Positions 42,346-51,171 of a stretch of 64,000 nucleotides of DNA are shown in pieces; position 1 is the first letter of the stretch; each line of letters begins with the position of its first letter. Location of the stretch: contig CAMYLY010000006.1 in assembly GCA_947259405.1 (NCBI GenBank), forward strand, positions 28,441 through 92,440. The letters run 5' to 3'. A model generated the notes under the pieces. The model was not told the origin of the DNA. It ran no database searches and saw only the letters and a list, made by a program, of their open reading frames with translations. Both the position numbers and the translations under genes were made by a program. The stretch comes from an uncultured Gemmatimonadales bacterium. Its GTDB lineage: Bacteria > Gemmatimonadota > Gemmatimonadetes > Gemmatimonadales > GWC2-71-9.

Positions 42346-42701
42346 CTATGCATATGGAGAAGGCATTCGAATTGGGCAGGTTGATTGGCCAGGGTGACGA
42401 GTTCAAGGCGTTGAAGCGCGCGCAAGAATCCATCGAGGGTGCGTCGGAGCTCAAGCTCAAGTTCGGGCGGATGGAGGAACTGGCCGGCAAGCTCCAGGAT
42501 GTGGCGTCGCAGGGAGGCGAGCCTCCCAAAGACGATATAGATGAATACGATCGTCTGTTCAGCGAGGCGCAGGCGGATCCGCGGTACCAGCAACTCGCCG
42601 CCGCCCAAGCCAATTTCGACAAGCTCATGCTTCGCGTCCAGGAGCGCATTGCCGAGGGAATGCGTAAGGGCGCGGAAAGCCAAATCATCACGCTCTCCTG
42701 A
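42342..42701 (+). CDS. YlbF/YmcA family protein
   Basis: 119 residues, nearly all helical, with the YlbF pattern EKAFELGRLIGQGDEFKALKRA and a later FDKLMLRVQERIAEG. In Bacillus, YlbF and YmcA form the Y-complex that modulates RNase Y and sporulation. An RNA-processing role in this organism is inference. GTG overlaps the prmC stop; ATGs at 42348 and 42354 are alternatives. Confidence 0.82.
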   Translation: MTMHMEKAFELGRLIGQGDEFKALKRAQESIEGASELKLKFGRMEELAGKLQDVASQGGEPPKDDIDEYDRLFSEAQADPRYQQLAAAQANFDKLMLRVQERIAEGMRKGAESQIITLS

Positions 42702-42709
42702 TCGAGACC

Positions 42710-43348
42710 ATGGCCGGATCCTTCATCGTGGTCGAAGGGCCTGACGGGAGCGGCAAGACGACGCTCGTCGCCGATCTCGTTCAACGGCTCACGGACACCG
42801 GCCATCACGTGGTCCAGGTCCGGGAACCTGGCGGGACCCCCTCGGCGGAGGTGTTGCGAGACCTGGTGCTCAACCAGACGCAGCACGCGTGGACGGACCC
42901 TGCGGAGCTCTTTCTCATTCTCGCAGCGCGAGCTGAGCTGGTCGAGAATGTCGTCCAGCCGGCGATCGAGTCCGGAGCCGTCGTCGTGAGTGATCGATTC
43001 GGGCTGTCCACGATCGCCTATCAGGCGATCGGACGTGGTCTTCCCCCCGATCAAGTGGCGTCGGCGCTCGACTTGGCGACCGGAGGATTGCGCCCACATC
43101 TGACGGTGATTCTCGACGTCGAGGCGGCGGTGGGGCAGGAGCGGCAGGCTGCAGCCGGCAAGCGCCCGGATCGGATCGAACAGGCCGCCTCGGAACTTCA
43201 CGACCGCGTCTCGGACTACTATGCCGGTGTCCAGGGCCGCGGCATCGTACATATCGATGCGAACCGGGGCGCCGAACCGGTGGCCGACGACGCTTGGCAG
43301 GTCGTGTCGGAGTATCTTGCGGAACAACACTCGGCAACCCAGGGTTGA
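42710..43348 (+). CDS. tmk: Thymidylate kinase
   Basis: Phosphorylates dTMP to dTDP. 212 residues. P-loop EGPDGSGKTT at 9-18, DRFGLSTIAYQ (the DRY/F motif) near 99, and a LID region after ERQAAAGKRPDRIE. The Arg-containing LID of the E. coli-type enzyme is compatible with this. Follows the ylbF-like gene by 8 nt. Confidence 0.94.
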   Translation: MAGSFIVVEGPDGSGKTTLVADLVQRLTDTGHHVVQVREPGGTPSAEVLRDLVLNQTQHAWTDPAELFLILAARAELVENVVQPAIESGAVVVSDRFGLSTIAYQAIGRGLPPDQVASALDLATGGLRPHLTVILDVEAAVGQERQAAAGKRPDRIEQAASELHDRVSDYYAGVQGRGIVHIDANRGAEPVADDAWQVVSEYLAEQHSATQG

Positions 43349-43370
43349 AGGAAGGCAAGGAGGAAATGCG

Positions 43371-44975
43371 ATGAAGGGTCAGCGGTTCGTGCTACTCGGG
43401 TTGGTCGGGTTCGTGTCGTTCCTGTCAGGAGGATGGCTCCTCCAGCAGGGGGCGCAGCAAGGTGGCAATGTCTACCAGAAAGCTCGGCTGTTCGACGACG
43501 TCCTCGGCTACGTGTCCGAGTATTACGTCGATTCGATCAGCGAGGCCGATCTCTACGATCTGGCCATCGACGGACTGCTGAAAGAACTGGATGACCCCTA
43601 CACCGGCTTCCTCCGGGAAGAAGACTTTCGTGAGCTGACCGAAAGTACGACCGGCAACTACGGGGGACTTGGCATCCGGATCGATGTTCGGGATGGATGG
43701 ATTACGATCATTGCCCCGATCGCTGGCACGCCGGCTGAAGACGCGGGCCTCACCACGGGTGACCGCATCGTGGAGGTCGAAGGAGAGTCGACCTACGGAT
43801 GGAATAACGACAAAGCCGTGGAAGTGCTGCGTGGGGAGCCGGGGTCAAGCGTTACGATCGGTATCGCCCGCCCTGGGATGCCTGAAGTCATGCCCTACAC
43901 GCTCGAACGGGCCGAGATTCACATCAAAGCGATTCAAGTGGCCACCGTACTGCGAGGAGATGTGGGCTACGTCTCTCTCGTGAACTCGTTCGTCAGCGAG
44001 ACGTTAGCTGATGAGCTCACGGAGGCCATCAATGCGCTGCAGGCCTCGGGCGCGAATTCGCTTGTGCTCGATCTCCGATACAATCCGGGCGGCTTGCTCG
44101 ATCAGGGCGTGGCAGTCGCGGATCTCTTCCTCGATCCAGGTGATGAAGTGGTGGCCACCAAAGGTCGGGCGCGGGGGACGAGCGAAACGTATGCGGCGAA
44201 AGCGCGCCAGCGTTGGCCCGATCTTCCAATGGTCGTGCTCGTGAATCAGGGTACGGCCAGTGCGTCGGAAATCATTGCCGGCGCGCTGCAGGACCACGAC
44301 CGCGCGTTGGTCGTTGGCACGGCGACCTTTGGGAAGGGGCTCGTGCAGAACGTGCTCCGTCTCGGCCGATACGAGGCGTTGCGTCTCACGACGGCCAGGT
44401 GGTACACGCCGAGCGGTCGGACTATTCAGCGCGACAGGGAGGCGCAGCAGCTTCTCGCGCGCGGTCAGGACTTGGGTCCTGGTGACACGACTCAGGCCTT
44501 CCTGACCGATGCGGGCCGCACCGTGTACGGGGGTGGAGGCATCCGACCGGATCTGGTGGTGGCACCGGACACGCTCACGACGCCCGAACAGGAATTCGTG
44601 CGCGCGTTGGGCGCGAAGCTTCCGGCATACCGCGATGCCATGACCAGCTATGCACTCGAGCTCAAAGCCGAGAATGCGATTAGCGGTCGCCCGGTACAGG
44701 TCACAGATGCGATGCGCGCCGAAGTCCTCGAGCGGATGCGTGAGAAACAGGTCGACATTACGGACGCGCAGTATGCGGACGCTGCCGATCTGGTGAGCCA
44801 GCAGTTGGCCTACGAGATCGAACGGTATGTGTTCGGCCGCGAGGCGGAATCACGCCGGCGGATCGGTGACGATCCGCAGGTCCAAAAGGCGATTGACCTG
44901 TTGGCCGAAGCGGAATCTTCGGAGCAGCTGTTCTCACTCGCGAACGCGGAAAGGGGTACCCGCCGCAACCCCTGA
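43371..44975 (+). CDS. ctpA: C-terminal processing peptidase CtpA (S41)
   Basis: 534 residues. Short N-terminal membrane anchor, PDZ domain (YGGLGIRIDVRDGWITI to about 180), then the S41 core with the Ser 297 (GTASASE) and Lys 322 (TFGKGLV) dyad, 25 residues apart as in Tsp. Cleaves the C-termini of envelope proteins. AAGGAGG lies 8 nt before the ATG, the best Shine-Dalgarno in the operon. Confidence 0.94.
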   Translation: MKGQRFVLLGLVGFVSFLSGGWLLQQGAQQGGNVYQKARLFDDVLGYVSEYYVDSISEADLYDLAIDGLLKELDDPYTGFLREEDFRELTESTTGNYGGLGIRIDVRDGWITIIAPIAGTPAEDAGLTTGDRIVEVEGESTYGWNNDKAVEVLRGEPGSSVTIGIARPGMPEVMPYTLERAEIHIKAIQVATVLRGDVGYVSLVNSFVSETLADELTEAINALQASGANSLVLDLRYNPGGLLDQGVAVADLFLDPGDEVVATKGRARGTSETYAAKARQRWPDLPMVVLVNQGTASASEIIAGALQDHDRALVVGTATFGKGLVQNVLRLGRYEALRLTTARWYTPSGRTIQRDREAQQLLARGQDLGPGDTTQAFLTDAGRTVYGGGGIRPDLVVAPDTLTTPEQEFVRALGAKLPAYRDAMTSYALELKAENAISGRPVQVTDAMRAEVLERMREKQVDITDAQYADAADLVSQQLAYEIERYVFGREAESRRRIGDDPQVQKAIDLLAEAESSEQLFSLANAERGTRRNP

Positions 44976-45811
44976 TGGCCGTGGGGATCATCGGAGCGGG
45001 ACGGGCGGGAACCAGCCTCGCCGCGGCGCTCCAATATGCCGATTACGAGGTCTTCCTTCACAGCCGGGAGCGCAAAGCGCTCCCGGTTTCTGCTGAATAC
45101 TCCTTTGGAAACCGCATCCCGTGGCTCGAGCGGGCCGATGTATTGGTGCTCGCCGTGCCCGATGCCCTCATTCCCAATCTTGCTTCGCGATTGGCGGCGA
45201 CGGGTTCGCTGAGCGATCGACATATCGTGCTCCATCTTTCTGGTGCGCTCGACGAGACCGTGCTGTCGGATCTCCTTCCGAGTGGAGCAGCGCTGGGCTC
45301 ACTCCACCCGTTTCAGACACTGACCGACGCCGCGTGGGGCCCAGAGCGCATTCGCGGCGCGTTGGCGGCTGTGCAAGGCGACGAACGAGCGGTGCTTGTC
45401 GCCACGCAGATTGCGGAATCGCTGGGCATGTACGTCGTGCAAATTGAAGCGGACCAGAAGCCGCGCTATCATGCCGCGGCGGTCTTCGCGGCGAACTACC
45501 CGATTGTCATCGCGCGGATCGCCGAGCGGCTTTTGCATGATGCTGGGGTCGAGTGGCCGGAAGCTCGCCGTGCGGTCGTCAAGATCATGCAGGGGACGGT
45601 CGGTAACCTGGCGGAGCGGGGAAGCGTGGCTGGGCTCACCGGGCCCGTGAGTCGCGGCGACGCTGCGACCGTCGCCAAGCACATCGACGCGCTTCCAGAG
45701 GATCTAGTCGAGGCGTATCGTGCGCTCGCGAAGGTAGCCGTGGACGTCGCGGAGCTCGAGGGGGAGGTCAAACGGCGGCTGCTGGAGGTGATGAAAGAAG
45801 TGAACGGTTAG
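44975..45811 (+). CDS. DUF2520 Rossmann-fold protein
   Basis: 278 residues. GIIGAGRAGTSLAAAL is a dinucleotide-binding start; SGALDETVLSDLL, GSLHPFQTLTD and YHAAAVFAANYP are DUF2520 hallmarks. Related to 6-phosphogluconate dehydrogenase-type oxidoreductases; substrate unknown. Often the last gene beside coenzyme-A or folate operons. The ATG shares one base with the ctpA TGA. Confidence 0.88.
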   Translation: MAVGIIGAGRAGTSLAAALQYADYEVFLHSRERKALPVSAEYSFGNRIPWLERADVLVLAVPDALIPNLASRLAATGSLSDRHIVLHLSGALDETVLSDLLPSGAALGSLHPFQTLTDAAWGPERIRGALAAVQGDERAVLVATQIAESLGMYVVQIEADQKPRYHAAAVFAANYPIVIARIAERLLHDAGVEWPEARRAVVKIMQGTVGNLAERGSVAGLTGPVSRGDAATVAKHIDALPEDLVEAYRALAKVAVDVAELEGEVKRRLLEVMKEVNG

Positions 45812-45856
45812 CGGTTGGCAGCCAGCAGTGATCTGCGTGCTGAAGCGCAGGTTCCC

Positions 45857-46450
45857 TCACTCTCTTCCCAAAAACTCATCCGCCGCATCCGCCAGCCGTT
45901 CCGCCACGGAGCGATAGAACTCTGGTGACTGCGCTCGGCGACCATCGACGGGGTTCGTCATATAGGCCGTCTCGATCATGACCGTTGGGACGGTCGGAGA
46001 CGTCAGAAAGCCCCAGTCTCGGTCGACGGTGACCGCCGGTGCGCCAAGTTTCTTCAACTCGGCTTCTACCAGCGATGCCAGGTGCGAGCTCCGGGGCTCG
46101 GCTTGGTAGACACGCACCTCGGCGCCGCGAAGCGACGTGTCCTCATTTCCATTGAAATGGAGCATGAACAGCATAGCAGCGCCGATTGATTCAGCCTGCC
46201 CGCGGCGGTCAGCCCACGCGACCGCGTAATCGCCAGTCCGCGTCAGTCGAACATCGTATCCCCGACTGACGAGCTCCTCGCCGATGATGAAGCCCAATCG
46301 CAATACGAGATCCTTCTCGAGGACGCCGGCATGCTCGACCCCGACGTCGTCTCCCCCGTGGCCAGGGTCGATCATGATGATGGGCCGCTCTTGCGCGGCG
46401 AGAGGATTCGTCAAAGCGAAGACGGCCAGCGCTGTGAGGAATCGGTTCAT
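45857..46450 (-). CDS. N-acetylmuramoyl-L-alanine amidase (Amidase_3)
   Basis: 197 residues with a signal peptide ending LAAQE. The zinc ligands DPGHGG, the Glu in GVLEKDL and the His in MLFMLHFNGNE are present, with the late Glu of IETAYMTN. Murein hydrolase of the AmiC type, catalytic domain only. The ATG at 46450 has GGAG 7 nt upstream; a GTG at 46462 is less likely. Confidence 0.9.
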   Translation of the reverse strand: MNRFLTALAVFALTNPLAAQERPIIMIDPGHGGDDVGVEHAGVLEKDLVLRLGFIIGEELVSRGYDVRLTRTGDYAVAWADRRGQAESIGAAMLFMLHFNGNEDTSLRGAEVRVYQAEPRSSHLASLVEAELKKLGAPAVTVDRDWGFLTSPTVPTVMIETAYMTNPVDGRRAQSPEFYRSVAERLADAADEFLGRE

Positions 46451-46486
46451 GAATCGCTCCACCTGTGAAGGACTGCGAACACCGCG

Positions 46487-47182
46487 CTACGGATTGTCTG
46501 GCGTCTGATCGCTCGAGGTGGCGGGCTCAGTCGCCAGTTCTTCGGTCTTGCCTCCCGCGATCTGGAATGCCGTGACGATCGCCAGTCCGAAGAAGAGGAG
46601 GTCCATTCCGCCGAAGCTTCCCTTGAAGCTCTCCATCACGACCATGTCCTGAAACAGCGCGATGTTTTCCTGGAGATTATTGACGACCTGTGCCTTGTAT
46701 TCTTCCTGTCCACCGGGCCCCATACTGTCCCACCGTGCTTGGGCCACGGCCCACACGTTCGCCGGATAGTGCATCTGGGCGGTCGGCTCCATGGGAAGGG
46801 TGTCGCCGGGCCAATCGAGCGTTTGGCCGTTCATTTCCATGTCCGCCGCGACCTCGTCAGCGATGTACGAGACGGCGAACTCATCGTCCGCGTCCAGCTT
46901 CTCGACCGTTTCGGCGAGCACACTGTCCGTGTCGGCGACGAACGCCTTGACAGCCGCATACTTGCCGACGACTACGGATAGAGCGGCGATGATCGCGGCC
47001 AGCAGTCCAGCTGTCTTGGTTTTGTGCCCTTCATTCCCGAACAGCACGGCAACGCCGACCAAGAGACCAACTCCCCACGCAAGCCACCCGATTTCGAGCT
47101 GAAAGAAATAGACGATCGCCGCCCAGACGGCAGCGCCGAGGAGGCCGGCAGCGACACCCAGCGAGAGGGCTCGAGTACTCAT
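46487..47182 (-). CDS. Membrane protein of unknown function
   Basis: 231 residues. Three N-terminal transmembrane helices, a soluble, acidic mid-region of about 120 residues, one C-terminal helix (LLFFGLAIVTAFQIAGG) and a disordered tail. The repeated GL/LG pattern and a predicted extracytoplasmic domain are all that can be seen. Confidence 0.75.
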   Translation of the reverse strand: MSTRALSLGVAAGLLGAAVWAAIVYFFQLEIGWLAWGVGLLVGVAVLFGNEGHKTKTAGLLAAIIAALSVVVGKYAAVKAFVADTDSVLAETVEKLDADDEFAVSYIADEVAADMEMNGQTLDWPGDTLPMEPTAQMHYPANVWAVAQARWDSMGPGGQEEYKAQVVNNLQENIALFQDMVVMESFKGSFGGMDLLFFGLAIVTAFQIAGGKTEELATEPATSSDQTPDNP

Positions 47183-47262
47183 GAGGATGCTCCTTGCTCG
47201 AGAAAGCCGATCAGTCGCGAGACAAGGTTGTGAATCCCGGGGTGGGAAGCAAGAGACCTAGA

Positions 47263-47784
47263 TCACAAATCTCGGAAAACGTCGTACTCGAGCATGACGA
47301 TGCCAGACGTCTCGTACTCCTTCCGTCCGGTGAGCTTCAGGTGCGCCCTGGTCGCCGGCGGGGGCAGGAGTGTGATCCCACCGCCGAGCAACACGGGCAT
47401 CACTGCTACCTCGACAGTGTCGACGAGTCCCGCCTCGAGCAGACTCCGGAAGAGGTCGCCACCTCCGAACAGCCAGATGTCCTTCTTCGCGTCGGTGCGG
47501 ATGGATTCGATGACCTCGGCAGACACTGTCGGCACGATGGTGACGCCCGGGTGGTCCGCCGGATCGAGCGTCCGAGAGAACACGAAGACCCGCTTTCCGG
47601 TCATTGGCTGGCCCTGGTTGGCGGTTGCCTCGTACGTCTTGCGGCCCACGAGAAAGGTGTCGAACTGCGCGGAGATGCCCGCGAAGTCGATATCGGGATC
47701 CATGATGATCCAGTCATATTCGCCCTTGGGCCCGGCGATGCAGCCGTCGAGGCTCGCGGCGACCTGATAGCGGATGCGCGGCAC
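47263..47784 (-). CDS. Dihydrofolate reductase-like protein (RibD C-terminal fold)
   Basis: 173 residues. YQVAASLDGCIAGPKG, FLVGRKTYE and WLFGGGDLFRSLLE are typical of the YyaP/YwjB-type DHFR-like reductases that are often resistance or accessory genes. The GTG shares one base with the upstream proC-like stop. Not a true folate enzyme by sequence; substrate unknown. Confidence 0.88.
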   Translation of the reverse strand: MPRIRYQVAASLDGCIAGPKGEYDWIIMDPDIDFAGISAQFDTFLVGRKTYEATANQGQPMTGKRVFVFSRTLDPADHPGVTIVPTVSAEVIESIRTDAKKDIWLFGGGDLFRSLLEAGLVDTVEVAVMPVLLGGGITLLPPPATRAHLKLTGRKEYETSGIVMLEYDVFRDL

Positions 47785-48494
47785 TATGCCTCCGTGTAGA
47801 GCTTCGCCGCCTTTTCTGCCGACGTGACAATGCCCTTGATCATGGCGGAGCTGAAGCCCTCGTGCTCCATCCGGTTGAGCCCTGCGATGGTACAGCCCCG
47901 CGGCGTCGTGACGCGGTCGATTGCTGGTTCTGGATGGTTCTCCGCGCTCAACAAAAGAGAGGCGGCACCGCGAGCGGTTTGGGCAGCGATGGCGAGTGCG
48001 TCTTCCGAATGGAAGCCGATCTCGATCCCACCCTGTGAGGCGGCCCGTACGGCTCTGAGGAAGAACGCAACGCCACATGCGCCGAGCGCCGTGGCCGCGA
48101 CCATTTGCTCTTCGTCGACCACGAGCGTCTTGCCAACCTTGCCGAACAGCGATTGAGCCATTGCGACGGCCGCTCCCCCATCGGGGTTGGACGCAATGCA
48201 CGTCATCGACTCTCGGATGGCGATCGCGGTGTTGGGCATGGCGACGGCGACGGGAACACGCTTTCCAATCCGCTCGGAGATCTGGGCTGCGCGGACGTCG
48301 GACACGACTGATATCAGGATGTGCGTTTGTGGGTCGAGCGCGGGTGCCGACAGGATGCCGGCCCCAGCCAATTCGGTCGGACTGGAGTCGTAGAAGCTCA
48401 CTCCGTCGAACAGCCCCTCTTGCACCACTGTGAGCAGCACGACCATTGCCGCGTATCCGGCTACGATTGCTGCGAGGCTTCGAGCGGCCTTCAT
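47784..48494 (-). CDS. Chimera: membrane-protein start fused to the C-terminal half of ProC
   Basis: 236 residues. From residue 50 on, the sequence is pyrroline-5-carboxylate reductase (LISVVSD, VAMPNTAIAIRES, DEEQMVAATAL, VTTPRGCTIAGLN). The first 49 residues are instead a transmembrane start (SLAAIVAGYAAMVVLLTVV...) of an unrelated protein. The GxGxxA Rossmann motif of ProC is lost, so NAD(P)H binding cannot occur as usual. The fusion is in frame and the junction lies near 48345. Probably non-functional as ProC. Confidence 0.75.
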   Translation of the reverse strand: MKAARSLAAIVAGYAAMVVLLTVVQEGLFDGVSFYDSSPTELAGAGILSAPALDPQTHILISVVSDVRAAQISERIGKRVPVAVAMPNTAIAIRESMTCIASNPDGGAAVAMAQSLFGKVGKTLVVDEEQMVAATALGACGVAFFLRAVRAASQGGIEIGFHSEDALAIAAQTARGAASLLLSAENHPEPAIDRVTTPRGCTIAGLNRMEHEGFSSAMIKGIVTSAEKAAKLYTEA

Positions 48495-48528
48495 CACGGG
48501 CGGTCTCCGAGATTCGGACGCGAAGGGA

Positions 48529-48777
48529 TCAGGGGCAGTACGCCATCCCCATATAGGCGTCGCCTGCGGCAAGCTCGTCCAGCATCTGCGCTAGGCGTTG
48601 CTCACGTGTTTCAGGGCGCTTGGCGCGCGTGATCCACCCAATGTAGTCGTTCTGCTGATAGGGTGGCCGATCGCGGTAGGCCGCGGAAAGACCGGCCCGA
48701 ATCAGCGCGTCACGAAGGTCGCTCGGCATGGGATATCGTGCCCGCTTGCGTCGGGACCTTCCCTTGTGCCCCATCAT
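48529..48777 (-). CDS. YdeI/OmpD-associated family protein, C-terminal domain
   Basis: 82 residues. PSDLRDALIRAGLS followed by NDYIGWITRAKRPETREQRLAQMLDEL matches the C-terminal YdeI domain. The usual N-terminal DUF1905-like half is absent, which is a known short form. ATGA overlap with the upstream membrane gene. Confidence 0.75.
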   Translation of the reverse strand: MMGHKGRSRRKRARYPMPSDLRDALIRAGLSAAYRDRPPYQQNDYIGWITRAKRPETREQRLAQMLDELAAGDAYMGMAYCP

Positions 48778-49244
48778 CGCTCCGTGGGGATCAACTGCAT
48801 GGTCCATGAGCGCCACGCGAAGACCGCGAAATAGGCGACGGCAAAGTAGCTGTACTCGTACGGAAACAACGTGAAGAACTGATGGTTGCCGACCACGACT
48901 GTCCATACGTGTACGAGGACGGATGCGAGAAGATGGATCACGATCAGCGTGTGCACCACCATTTCCCACGTTCCGCGCCAGGCCACGCTCGGAGCAAACA
49001 CGATGAGGCCCACCCCTCCGTAGCTTCCCAAAACGATGAGCGCGTAGTCGACCCAGAACGGCATATCGCCCCAGCTGAAGTCCAGTACCAGGTGCAACGC
49101 CTGGGCAACGGTCCCGCCAGTATAGACGACGGCAACGGCGCGGCCGAAGGTGGCTCGGTAGTGCTGTCGCAACCACGATCGAGCGATCACCCCGCGCTCG
49201 CCTAGTTTCCCGAGCTTCTCCGCGCGGGCCGACACGCTGGCCAT
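48774..49244 (-). CDS. Four-helix membrane protein of unknown function
   Basis: 156 residues with about four hydrophobic segments and conserved-looking His and Trp residues between them (HLVLDFSWGDMPFW, HLLASVLVHVWTVVVGNH). The His placement could bind haem, but no family is recognised. Overlaps the M28 gene by 43 nt. Confidence 0.72.
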   Translation of the reverse strand: MASVSARAEKLGKLGERGVIARSWLRQHYRATFGRAVAVVYTGGTVAQALHLVLDFSWGDMPFWVDYALIVLGSYGGVGLIVFAPSVAWRGTWEMVVHTLIVIHLLASVLVHVWTVVVGNHQFFTLFPYEYSYFAVAYFAVFAWRSWTMQLIPTER

Positions 49245-50746
49245 GCCTCTCCCGCAGGCAGTTCTCGTTGCTCCGTCGCGACCCGCTCCGGATCTTCCGA
49301 CGCGAGATAGGCGAGCATCGCCGCCAACGTCGCGTTGTTCCGAAGGTCGTCGAAAACGAGCTTGTCGAACGTATCGATGTCCGTGTGCCAGGTGTATTGC
49401 CGGTAGTCCGGGTAGTGCGACTGTAGCCTGAAGCCGGCATCCCCACTGCAGATGAACGACATGTGGTCGCTGCCGCCGCGCTCGGGTACCCCAGGGATGT
49501 CCAGCTCGATGTGCTGCGTGATCTCATTCGGGATATTGCTGAACCAACGCCCAAAGCTCTCACCGGCACCGAGGAACCCCTGCATGCGAATGAAATCGAT
49601 CCGCCAAGTCCCATTGTCCTGATTGAACGCTGCTTGAAGGCCATCGACCACCTCGGGGTGGTCTTCGGTAAACGCACGCGATCCGATCAGACCCTGCTCT
49701 TCGCCCCCCCACAACGCGAGGAGAATTGTGCGGCGCGGATTGGGGTAGGCCTCTTTCAGAATTCTCATGGCCTCGAGCATCATCGAGGACCCCGACCCGT
49801 TGTCGGTGGCGCCCGAGGCACCATCCCACGAGTCGAGGTGCGCGGTCAGCATGACGTACTCATTCGGCAGCTCGGTGCCACGCAACTCCCCAATCACGTT
49901 GGCGACTGGTACTTCGCCCAGAAAGTCCGCTTCTGCGTCGAGTCGGATCGCCGGGCCCTGACTGTTTGACGCGAGTCGGTGGACGAGTCCGTAGTCCTCG
50001 CAGCTCAGGTGCAACGAAGGAATCGCAGTGGTGAGCGACGAAAAGATCTTGTTTGCTCCCCATCCATTCGACCATCGACCCGTAATCACGCCGACCGCCC
50101 CCGCCCCCTCCAGCGCGCGGCCGATTGCCGAGGTGCCGCCAGCCGCCCGAATGGCCTGCTGAGCTGCACCGCGCACGGCCGCCTGACGGGCCTGCATGCG
50201 TTCCCACGATTCGGGTGTGGCCAGCGCTTCCCAGCTTTCCGGGGCGCGGCATGTCGGTTCTGCGGCCGTCACGGCGACGAATCTGCCATGAGCTTGCGGG
50301 AGCCACGCGTCGAACTCGTCGCGGCTACCCACGGTCGGCATCGCGATCACGTCGGCCTCGACCGGCCCATCGGTGCCAGGGCTCCACGCCAACATCATTC
50401 CGTTCAGCGTGCGCTTCCGCGGGGCAACGAGATCGATGTGCGTGTAACCGCGGTCCCACCCGCGCCACGTCCCGTACTCCTCCTTGCGTACTGTGATCCC
50501 CCACTGCCCGAGCATCATGGCGGTCCAGTCGATCGCAGCGCGTTGACCCGGACTGCCCGAGAGGCGCGGGCCGATCGAGTCGAGGAGCACCTGGGCGATG
50601 CGCTCAACCTGTGACTGGTCGCCCATACCGTGCTCCCAGATCTCTCTAATGATTGGGTCGTCGGACGGAAAGACTTGCGCCGCGGCCGGCGTGCCAGCGA
50701 GGCTGGCCAGGCAGAGGGCACTGACAATGAGGCAACGGTACGTCAT
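49202..50746 (-). CDS. M28 family zinc aminopeptidase
   Basis: 514 residues with a signal peptide ending AAAQ. Zinc ligands HLDSW and GASGATDNGSG, the catalytic Glu-Glu in GGEEQGLIG, NQDNGTW, and the final His in TWHTDIDTFDKL are all present; a PA-like insert lies between. Secreted peptidase acting on N-terminal residues. The ATG at 50746 has AGGAG 7 nt upstream. Confidence 0.92.
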   Translation of the reverse strand: MTYRCLIVSALCLASLAGTPAAAQVFPSDDPIIREIWEHGMGDQSQVERIAQVLLDSIGPRLSGSPGQRAAIDWTAMMLGQWGITVRKEEYGTWRGWDRGYTHIDLVAPRKRTLNGMMLAWSPGTDGPVEADVIAMPTVGSRDEFDAWLPQAHGRFVAVTAAEPTCRAPESWEALATPESWERMQARQAAVRGAAQQAIRAAGGTSAIGRALEGAGAVGVITGRWSNGWGANKIFSSLTTAIPSLHLSCEDYGLVHRLASNSQGPAIRLDAEADFLGEVPVANVIGELRGTELPNEYVMLTAHLDSWDGASGATDNGSGSSMMLEAMRILKEAYPNPRRTILLALWGGEEQGLIGSRAFTEDHPEVVDGLQAAFNQDNGTWRIDFIRMQGFLGAGESFGRWFSNIPNEITQHIELDIPGVPERGGSDHMSFICSGDAGFRLQSHYPDYRQYTWHTDIDTFDKLVFDDLRNNATLAAMLAYLASEDPERVATEQRELPAGEAWPACRPARRSSGN

Positions 50747-50778
50747 GAGATCTCCTACTCCTCTGTGATCGTGGCTGA

Positions 50779-51123
50779 CTACGTCGACAACGGTGACGGG
50801 TGTCGCGGTTCGTACAGCGCCAGTTCGGTTCCCCCTGGTAAGCGAACGGCCGTGATCAACCCCCACGACTGCTCTGAGACGGGCTTCGAGAACTCGACGC
50901 CTCGCTTCTCGAGCTCGGCCATCGTGTCGGCCAGGTTGTCACACATCAGATACAGCTCGTGCGATCCTTCCGCCGCCGGATGGATGGCAAGTTCCGCTGG
51001 CGGCAGCGCGAAAATGGGCCAACCGACACCAGCGTCCACGGATGGGAGATCGAGCACATCGCGAAAGAACGCACGGACCTTGTCGGGCTGGTCGGCATAA
51101 ATCAGCGCGTGGATTCCCGTGAT
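50779..51123 (-). CDS. VOC/glyoxalase-family protein without a normal start codon
   Basis: The frame reads ITGIHALIYADQPDKVRAFFRDVL and on through VGWPIFALPPAELAIHPA to LPGGTELALYEP, a typical VOC dioxygenase-fold protein. The expected start is an ATC (51121-51123); the first usable codon, the GTG at 51057, falls inside the first helix. An ATG at 51173 just upstream, overlapping the previous TAA, reads in another frame. A frameshift or a start-codon mutation seems likely. Confidence 0.65.
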   Translation of the reverse strand: MTGIHALIYADQPDKVRAFFRDVLDLPSVDAGVGWPIFALPPAELAIHPAAEGSHELYLMCDNLADTMAELEKRGVEFSKPVSEQSWGLITAVRLPGGTELALYEPRHPSPLST

Positions 51124-51171
51124 CCTTGGCGCTCCGGTTGCATGAGAAACGAGGACAGTTCCCGACTCGCA

